NCBI GenBank assembly: GCA_045595445.1
Contig: JAZOAK010000006.1
Location: forward strand, 1 to 13,483
DNA: 13,483 nucleotides
Reading direction: 5' to 3'
Source: RGIG3009 sp045595445
GTDB lineage: Bacteria > Bacillota > Clostridia > Oscillospirales > Acutalibacteraceae
The notes under the pieces are model-generated. The model searched no databases. It worked only from the letters and a program-made list of their open reading frames with translations, and was not told the DNA's origin. Position numbers and translations under genes: made by a program. Of the stretch, positions 1 to 3,868 are shown in pieces; positions within the stretch are counted from its first letter, which is position 1; every line of letters starts with the position of its first letter.

Positions 1-120
1 AAATGCCACCTCCCTTGGGCGTTCCGTCGAAATTAAAAAAGAGCCGCCGCCGGTGGGGCAACGCTCGAACGCGGGGACGGCTTGCAGGCTGTTTAGTATT
101 GATAAACTTTTAGTTTAGTG
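1..120. repeat. Left terminal inverted repeat (origin end)
   Basis: Positions 7-110 are the exact reverse complement of 13380-13483. After two mismatches (111, 112) the match continues at 113-120. Terminal inverted repeats are the replication origins of protein-primed linear phages of the phi29 type, which fits the polymerase at 3865-6030. The first six bases, AAATGC, have no partner at the right end, which stops at the complement of position 7. Phi29-like genomes usually begin with AAA, used in the sliding-back priming step, so AAATGC is probably the true end and the right end is six bases short. The repeat is GC-rich up to about position 90, then AT-rich with GTTTAG boxes at 91-96 and 113-118. 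Confidence 0.95.
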
Positions 121-127
121 ATATAAT
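99..127 (+). promoter_or_regulatory. Sigma-A-type promoter for the endolysin gene
   Basis: TTGATA (99-104) and TATAAT (122-127) are separated by exactly 17 bases, close to the bacterial housekeeping consensus. The -35 lies inside the terminal repeat and the -10 just outside it, so the copy at the right end lacks a -10 (GGCTAA at the matching place). Predicted start of transcription is near 134, which leaves a leader of only about 12 nt that begins almost at the GGGGTGAT ribosome binding site (135-141) of the gene at 146. Confidence 0.75.
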
Positions 128-145
128 ACAAGACGGGGTGATCAT

Positions 146-985
146 ATGATCGTTTACACATCAACGGATTTTGTGAAGTGGGCGAAAGTGGCGGCCGCGG
201 CCGTCGAACAATGCTATTGCAATAGCGATTTTGGAAGTGATCTAACAGACGCGGCGATTTTGGAACAATACACAACGGAAACATCGTGGGACCGGACGCA
301 CGCGGCCGAGACGAAAGCAAAGGCGGCGGCGGCGAAAAAAGCTGGTGTGCCGTTGTGGGGTTGGGATTGTGTCAATTTTGTAAAGGGTATTTTATGGGGT
401 TGGAAATGTGAAAAGGGAAAGCCGCGTGGCGGTGCTGTCTATAAGGCAAACGGCGTGCCGGACGCAACAATTGAAGATTTATATAACAATTATTGCACTG
501 ATCAAAGCACCGATTTTTCAAACATAGAGATTGGCGAATTTGTCGTTTATTCAAAAGCATATGGCCATTGCGGCATTTATATTGGCGGCGGCTATATGAT
601 CGAAGCGACGACGAAATGGGACAGCAAAGTACAAATTACGCGTATATTGAACGTGCCGAAATGTTCGGGCGAATATCCCGAAGCGGACAGCAAAACGCGC
701 ACGTGGTGGGCGCACGGCAAATTGCCGTGGGTGAATTATGCAGACGTTCCCGACGTAGTGCCGGCTGACACGATTAAATGCCCATGTTGTGGTTGTGCGC
801 TTAATGTTACATTGACACCGGCAAACGTGCGTACGTACATAGTAAAGAGTGGCAACACGTTATGGTCCATTGCACGCGATGAATTGGGAAGTGGCACACG
901 TTGGCCCGAAATAGCACGTCTTAACGGGATCATAGAGGGGCAAGGCATAATGACGGGGCAAAAGTTGTATATACCGAACAATTGA
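146..985 (+). CDS. Endolysin: NlpC/P60- or CHAP-like peptidase with C-terminal LysM
   Basis: Likely cell-wall hydrolase for lysis (279 aa). Residues about 60-160 resemble a papain-like peptidoglycan peptidase. The nucleophile would be Cys75 in the WGWDCVNFVKG context and the base His141 in the GHCGIYIGGG context, followed by a beta-strand MIEAT; this is the NlpC/P60-CHAP pattern. Residues 212-217 read CPCCGC, a possible zinc knuckle linking to the C-terminus. Residues about 230-277 form a LysM repeat (YIVKSGNTLWSIA, then GQKLYIP) that binds peptidoglycan. No signal peptide is seen, so export would need the holin at the other end of the genome. GGGGTGAT five bases upstream supports the ATG at 146. 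The gene stands alone between its own promoter and the terminator at 1075-1111. A virion-borne wall-piercing enzyme is an alternative. The exact peptidase family is uncertain; a hydrolase of this kind is well supported. Confidence 0.88.
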   Translation: MIVYTSTDFVKWAKVAAAAVEQCYCNSDFGSDLTDAAILEQYTTETSWDRTHAAETKAKAAAAKKAGVPLWGWDCVNFVKGILWGWKCEKGKPRGGAVYKANGVPDATIEDLYNNYCTDQSTDFSNIEIGEFVVYSKAYGHCGIYIGGGYMIEATTKWDSKVQITRILNVPKCSGEYPEADSKTRTWWAHGKLPWVNYADVPDVVPADTIKCPCCGCALNVTLTPANVRTYIVKSGNTLWSIARDELGSGTRWPEIARLNGIIEGQGIMTGQKLYIPNN

Positions 986-1010
986 CTATACAATGTATGG
1001 GTGATATGAT
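982..1010 (+). promoter_or_regulatory. Promoter for a small RNA, overlapping the lysin stop codon
   Basis: TTGACT (982-987) and TATGAT (1005-1010) are 17 bases apart, and a TG at 1002-1003 makes the -10 an extended one. Predicted start is near 1017. A second -10-like TATAAT lies at 1010-1015 but at a poor distance from the -35. The only thing between this promoter and the terminator at 1075-1111 is the predicted RNA. Confidence 0.65.
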
Positions 1011-1016
1011 ATAATG

Positions 1017-1111
1017 AAATTGCCGCAAGGTATGTCTTTTCTTGGCATTGTTAATTCTCCTTATAACCGGCACGACGTCACAATAGCAAATATTGTGGCG
1101 TTTTGCTTTTT
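1017..1111 (+). ncRNA. Predicted ~95-nt structured small RNA (three-way junction)
   Basis: A promoter (982-1010) and a terminator (1075-1111) bracket about 95 nt with no plausible coding capacity. On paper it folds as follows: closing stem TGCCG 1021-1025 with CGGCA 1068-1072; hairpin A, CAAGG 1026-1030 with TCTTG 1040-1044 (one G-U pair); linker GCATT 1045-1049; hairpin B, GTTA 1050-1053 with TAAC 1064-1067; then the terminator hairpin. Hairpin A stacks directly on the closing stem and hairpin B abuts its other strand, giving a three-way junction. Loop B holds TTCTCCTT (1055-1062), complementary to AAGGAGAA in the binding sites of the genes at 1221, 1407, 1845 and 2231. Possible roles are a translation regulator or an analogue of the phi29 packaging RNA, which also maps near the left end. 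I found no loop-loop complementarity like that of phi29 pRNA. The boundaries are predicted, not observed. Confidence 0.55.
1075..1111 (+). terminator. Rho-independent terminator
   Basis: ACGTCACAAT (1075-1084) pairs with ATTGTGGCGT (1092-1101) over 10 base pairs with one G-U, extendable by A1085-T1091 to leave a GCAAA loop. A T-rich tract follows (TTTGCTTTTT, 1102-1111). It would end both the lysin mRNA and the small RNA and separate them from the early genes. Confidence 0.8.
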
Positions 1112-1132
1112 CAGCGTAAAAAATGGCAAAAA

Positions 1133-1180
1133 TTAACTATATACAAACTATTTACAATATGATACAATTGACAATGTCAA
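1133..1180 (+). promoter_or_regulatory. Candidate early promoter with palindromic operator
   Basis: This AT-rich stretch follows a terminator and precedes the first early gene, so a promoter is expected here. Candidate pairs are TATACA (1140-1145) with TACAAT (1163-1168), spacing 17, and TTAACT (1133-1138) with TATGAT (1158-1163), spacing 19. A hyphenated palindrome, TTGACA-A-TGTCAA (1168-1180), overlaps the expected start of transcription, where a repressor could act. Its TTGACA also resembles a -35, but no -10 lies at the right distance. Confidence 0.45.
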
Positions 1181-1220
1181 AGGGCGCAATAAGTGGCCGG
1201 CGACGAAAGGAGAAAGAACA

Positions 1221-1373
1221 ATGATTTATCGTGTTGCTTATATTGTAAATTTGGTTGTGTATCATAAAACAATTAAAAAAGACAGTTTGGGCGAAGTTAT
1301 TAAAAGTATTAGGGAAAAAGAACCGTTTGCGGTTATTGTATGGATTAAGCAAGGTGGAAGTCAAATATATTAA
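1221..1373 (+). CDS. Small early protein, 50 aa, unknown
   Basis: The reading frame begins MIYRVAYIVNLVVYH and ends in GGSQIY, with TAA at 1371-1373. A perfect binding site, GAAAGGAG (1205-1212), lies 8 bases before the ATG, which is the main reason to call this short gene. The N-terminal 15 residues are hydrophobic and could be a short membrane segment or a buried strand; the rest is lysine-rich and includes KEPFAVIVWIKQ. It is the first gene after the terminator and candidate early promoter. No family is recognised. The leader (1202-1224) is 22/23 identical to that of the next gene (1388-1410). Confidence 0.65.
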   Translation: MIYRVAYIVNLVVYHKTIKKDSLGEVIKSIREKEPFAVIVWIKQGGSQIY

Positions 1374-1406
1374 ATAATTACGCAGATGACGAAAGGAGAA
1401 ACAACA

Positions 1407-1640
1407 ATGACAAACGAGTTTTACAAAGGAATGTTACAGGCACTAAAAAACACACGTGCTTATGGGGAAGTGGTAAAAGACAATCACGAAAACAACAAAG
1501 AGGCTTTTACTGATCCCGAATTGATCGCTTATGAAAACGGAGCGGCCGCCGGTGTTCAAAAGATGATTGAATACTTCAATCTGTTTATTGACTGTTTGGG
1601 AGTGTATGACGATGACGACAAAAGAAATGAAAGCAATTGA
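1407..1640 (+). CDS. Small early protein, 77 aa, unknown
   Basis: The start at 1407 is chosen because GAAAGGAGAA (1391-1400) lies just upstream; an in-frame ATG at 1386 lies before this site and is less likely. The protein begins MTNEFYKGMLQALKN, looks helical and ends in an acidic, asparagine-rich tail with four consecutive aspartates. No family is recognised. It overlaps the following gene, whose binding site GGGAG lies inside it, which suggests translational coupling. Confidence 0.7.
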   Translation: MTNEFYKGMLQALKNTRAYGEVVKDNHENNKEAFTDPELIAYENGAAAGVQKMIEYFNLFIDCLGVYDDDDKRNESN

Positions 1641-1806
1641 CGATCTATGCGAACGCAAGTATAAAGCGTTGTTAAACGTGGAACGTGTAACAGGTATTAA
1701 CAGTATGCAAAGCGTTGCGGCCCGTGCGGAATGGTGGGGCGCGTGTGACATAGCGAATTATATACGTGAAAAGTTTTTTGATCATAACGTGCCGGTGGTG
1801 CGTTAA
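1612..1806 (+). CDS. Small early protein, 64 aa, unknown
   Basis: Two close ATG codons are possible, 1606 and 1612; GGGAG at 1598-1602 is best spaced for 1612. The protein starts MTTKEMKAIDDLCERKYKA, is probably mostly helical and contains RAEWWGACDIANYI. It overlaps the upstream gene by 29 bases in another frame. No family is recognised; a small DNA- or protein-binding early regulator is possible but not shown. Confidence 0.65.
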   Translation: MTTKEMKAIDDLCERKYKALLNVERVTGINSMQSVAARAEWWGACDIANYIREKFFDHNVPVVR

Positions 1807-1844
1807 GATAAATACAAAGCACTAAAAGAAAAGGAGAAAAAATT

Positions 1845-2138
1845 ATGAAAATCAAGTGCGAATTGGTAAAGGTTGAACAGAGGGAAACATTAGACGGCAA
1901 AAAGAAATTTTACGTCTACAAGACAGTTAACGGCAAGGGAAAACTTATTGACGTACGTTTTACACAGGCCGTTAAAGACATTCCGACGACGCGCGGCACG
2001 ATTTATGGCGACGGCAACGTTGACAAAGAACGTCAATATCCTTGCGTATGGATCAAGGCGATTGACAAATTCGAGCCGTGGGCGGCTGAAGAAGAAGTTG
2101 AAAATGAAAACCCCGTGGACATTAGCGAATTGCTTTAA
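1845..2138 (+). CDS. Possible single-stranded DNA-binding protein, 97 aa
   Basis: AAAAGGAGAA sits 8 bases before the ATG. Residues 1-77 alternate charged and hydrophobic residues as in a small beta-barrel, with KKKFYVYKTVNGKGK and later YPCVWIKAIDKFEPW supplying basic and aromatic residues. Residues 80-97 form an acidic tail (AEEEVENENPVDISELL). A basic, aromatic OB-like body with an acidic C-terminus is the usual plan of phage single-stranded DNA-binding proteins. Phi29-type replication needs one (phi29 p5) to coat displaced strands, and the gene lies in the replication region. I see no diagnostic motif, so the function is inference from shape and context. Confidence 0.5.
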   Translation: MKIKCELVKVEQRETLDGKKKFYVYKTVNGKGKLIDVRFTQAVKDIPTTRGTIYGDGNVDKERQYPCVWIKAIDKFEPWAAEEEVENENPVDISELL

Positions 2139-2230
2139 TTGTATCACGTGAAACATTAGGGCGTGCCAATGGGTGGGGGCAACGGGTGCGCTTTGTCGCG
2201 GTGGGGTTGCAATTGAAAGGAGAATATACA

Positions 2231-2506
2231 ATGAAAAAATTAAAAGTTACAATAACGTTAGATATGAAATGTGTCAACGATTGCAGTTTTTTATCGTTAA
2301 AGGAAATATCAGAAAATGTAATGAGTGAATTAGAGTGCAATACGAGGCTTATTCCGTGGGATCAAGGTTATAAAGGCAAATTCAGTGTTCGCGTTGAAGA
2401 TGGAAAAGACCATTTTACAAGTTGGTGTTTGCTTGAAGAGATAAAAGAATGTGCCGACAAATATGTTTGTGAGTTTAAAGGGGAGAAAGGAGAGGGAAAG
2501 AAGTAA
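2231..2506 (+). CDS. Small early protein, 91 aa, unknown
   Basis: The start at 2231 follows GAAAGGAGAA (2217-2226). The protein begins MKKLKVTITLDMKCVND and continues with several cysteines (CVNDC, SWCLLEEIKEC) and the strand KGKFSVRVEDG. It ends in a lysine/glycine-rich tail (FKGEKGEGKK). The DNA for this tail is itself a strong binding site, AGAAAGGAGAGG, but no ATG follows at a normal distance. No family is recognised; the N-terminus looks like a beta-strand/helix fold. Confidence 0.65.
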   Translation: MKKLKVTITLDMKCVNDCSFLSLKEISENVMSELECNTRLIPWDQGYKGKFSVRVEDGKDHFTSWCLLEEIKECADKYVCEFKGEKGEGKK

Positions 2507-2531
2507 AACATTTGTGGGTATAGCTGAAGCA

Positions 2532-2570
2532 ATGGCCAATCAGTGGGGCAAATATTTGTGGGGGAACTAA
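2532..2570 (+). CDS. Micro-ORF or gene remnant before the gene at 2573
   Basis: An ATG at 2532 gives MANQWGKYLWGN and stops at 2568-2570, three bases before the next start codon. Its last codons TGG-GGG form the binding site of the gene at 2573. Two neighbouring real early genes end the same way (IWGNNK at 2782 and LWG at 3247). The same frame is open upstream to at least 2508 (TFVGIAEA). It may be a coupling leader peptide or the tail of a lost gene; there is no good binding site at a normal distance. Confidence 0.25.
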   Translation: MANQWGKYLWGN

Positions 2571-2572
2571 CA

Positions 2573-2782
2573 ATGACTTTAGTTGATATATACAATACGA
2601 TAAACAAGTATTTAAAGGATTTAAAAAGGACATACGGCGACAATATTAAATATATCGAAGCGTACGACGGGAAGATAATAATACATTTCAAAAGGGATTA
2701 TGTTGAAGAAAAGATTGCAGAAATGTTAATAAGTGATCTTATACAGGCAATATCAAAAACAATATGGGGGAATAACAAATGA
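2573..2782 (+). CDS. Small early protein, 69 aa, unknown
   Basis: GTGGGGG lies just upstream of the ATG at 2573, which is preferred over the in-frame alternative at 2543. The protein begins MTLVDIYNTINKYLKDLKR and looks like an alpha-beta-beta-alpha fold, with a helix, the strands YIEAYDGKIIIHFKRDY, then the helix VEEKIAEMLISDLIQAI. It ends TIWGNNK, where the TGG-GGG codons also form the binding site of the next gene, whose ATG overlaps this stop as ATGA. No family is recognised. Confidence 0.65.
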   Translation: MTLVDIYNTINKYLKDLKRTYGDNIKYIEAYDGKIIIHFKRDYVEEKIAEMLISDLIQAISKTIWGNNK

Positions 2783-3018
2783 AGATTGAATTAAATAACA
2801 CAAGTGATGAAATGAATGTTAAAATACCAAAAGAAGAATTAAGAAAAGTATATTCAAATTATGATAAATTTGTAATGTATGAATTTATGTTTGGCCTATT
2901 AAAAATTGTTGGTGATATGTATAAGCATATTATGAGTGACGAAAAAGAAACAGATGACAGGGGGACGAAGAATGACGAGAGAAGAAGCAATATGTTATCT
3001 GGAAGATCTAAAAGATGA
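2779..3018 (+). CDS. Small early protein, 79 aa, unknown
   Basis: It starts in an ATGA overlap with the previous gene and has TGGGGG 10 bases upstream. The first 55 residues (MKIELNNTSDEMNVKIPKEE onwards) look folded; YEFMFGLLKIVGDMYKHIM is a likely amphipathic helix. The last 25 residues are charged and low in complexity (DEKETDDRGTKNDERR). This part overlaps the next gene by 47 bases, so its sequence may be shaped by the other frame. The DNA is noticeably AT-rich compared with the replication and capsid genes. No family is recognised. Confidence 0.6.
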   Translation: MKIELNNTSDEMNVKIPKEELRKVYSNYDKFVMYEFMFGLLKIVGDMYKHIMSDEKETDDRGTKNDERRSNMLSGRSKR

Positions 3019-3247
3019 ATACGACGATTTCCCAGACGATAAAGAAGCATTGATTATGGCAATTGAAGCGTTAAAAGAGTCGGACAATATGACATACGAA
3101 GAACAATGTATTTTTCTTGCGGCGATGAGACGAGAATACAAGCTGTGTGAAAAAATAGATAAAAATCAAGATTTACCGCGCGAAAACTCACTTACTTTTA
3201 TTTGTAAAGAGATTGTGCGCAAAGTTAAAGCTACATTGTGGGGGTAA
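2972..3247 (+). CDS. Small early protein, 91 aa, with 'MTREEAI...AIEALK' N-terminus
   Basis: The start at 2972 follows AGGGGG (2959-2964). The first 36 residues, MTREEAICYLEDLKDEY ... DKEALIMAIEALKE, match a helix-pair pattern that I recall from many small phage and prophage proteins of Firmicutes, where it has no assigned biochemical role. A second helical half begins MTYEEQCIFLAAMRREYK. The C-terminus KVKATLWG is encoded by TTG-TGG-GGG, which is also the binding site of the terminal-protein gene four bases further on, implying coupled translation. Confidence 0.65.
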   Translation: MTREEAICYLEDLKDEYDDFPDDKEALIMAIEALKESDNMTYEEQCIFLAAMRREYKLCEKIDKNQDLPRENSLTFICKEIVRKVKATLWG

Positions 3248-3250
3248 ATA

Positions 3251-3868
3251 ATGACACGTGGACAAATTCAGCAATACCGCGTCACCGGCAAAAGTGAACA
3301 GCAGTTAATTGACGAAGCGCGGCAAATGCAACGATGGATCAACGGCAGAATTGACGCGGTGACTACAGAGGGAATACCAAAGAACGCGACAATTGGCCGG
3401 TTGCAGAAAAAGCCGCCGTCAGCGATAAAAACAGTTAAACAGGCGCAAAGAGTTATTGCACGCGGCAAAAAGTTGGCAAATAATCCATTAACGGATATTC
3501 GCAAATGGCGCAAGTTAGTAAAAGAAGCGGAAGCCGAATACGGCAAGGGTAGGCGTTTCAAGATTATTGCAGACCCGAAAAACCCGCGCAAACCAAAATT
3601 AATACCATACGGCGCAGACAAAGACGCAAAGCCGTTTGATGTTGCCCGCGATTTAATCGGCGAATTTTGGGAATGGTGGGACGAAATCGGTCAAATGTTT
3701 TTCGACAGTGAACAGGCATTGGCAATACTTGTTGACGCACTTGACTACAACAAAGACCCGATTGACGCCGGCGAAGCGTACATAAAATATGAATTGGGAC
3801 AATGGAACGTATACATTGAATTATATGACATAGTTTATAATACCGATAAGGCAAGTGGTTATTTATGA
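3251..3868 (+). CDS. Probable terminal protein (DNA replication primer)
   Basis: The gene directly before a protein-primed polymerase normally encodes the terminal protein, whose hydroxyl group accepts the first nucleotide and stays bound to the 5' end. At 205 aa it is shorter than the phi29 protein (266 aa). Residues 1-115 are very basic (MTRGQIQQYRVTGK, then KKPPSAIKTVKQAQR, ADPKNPRKPK), fitting DNA binding. Residues 125-205 are acidic and aromatic with helices (DLIGEFWEWWDEIGQMFF), fitting an intermediate/priming part. The priming residue cannot be fixed by eye; candidates are Tyr, Thr and Ser in the last 20 residues. GGGGG lies upstream of the ATG, and the stop overlaps the polymerase start as ATGA. 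The role rests mainly on position and composition. Confidence 0.72.
   Translation: MTRGQIQQYRVTGKSEQQLIDEARQMQRWINGRIDAVTTEGIPKNATIGRLQKKPPSAIKTVKQAQRVIARGKKLANNPLTDIRKWRKLVKEAEAEYGKGRRFKIIADPKNPRKPKLIPYGADKDAKPFDVARDLIGEFWEWWDEIGQMFFDSEQALAILVDALDYNKDPIDAGEAYIKYELGQWNVYIELYDIVYNTDKASGYL

Noticed and set aside
93..320. Minus-strand open frame reaching into the left terminal repeat.
   Set aside because: It overlaps the repeat, the promoter and the lysin N-terminus, with no binding site; the arginine/proline-rich composition is typical of a shadow frame.
1168..1196. Promoter built on the perfect TTGACA at 1168-1173.
   Set aside because: The sequence 17 bases downstream is AAGTGG, not a -10; TTGACA is better explained as half of a palindrome.
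1123..1224. A 33-codon ORF starting MAKINYIQTIYN that ends in an ATGA overlap with the gene at 1221.
   Set aside because: It has no ribosome binding site, runs through the promoter/operator candidate, and its C-terminus is just the translated binding site of the next gene.
2139..2230. Possible structured RNA or promoter in the 92-base gap, including the palindrome TCACGTGA and short GC-rich pairings.
   Set aside because: No consistent stem or spaced -35/-10 pair was found; the gap ends in an ordinary binding site.
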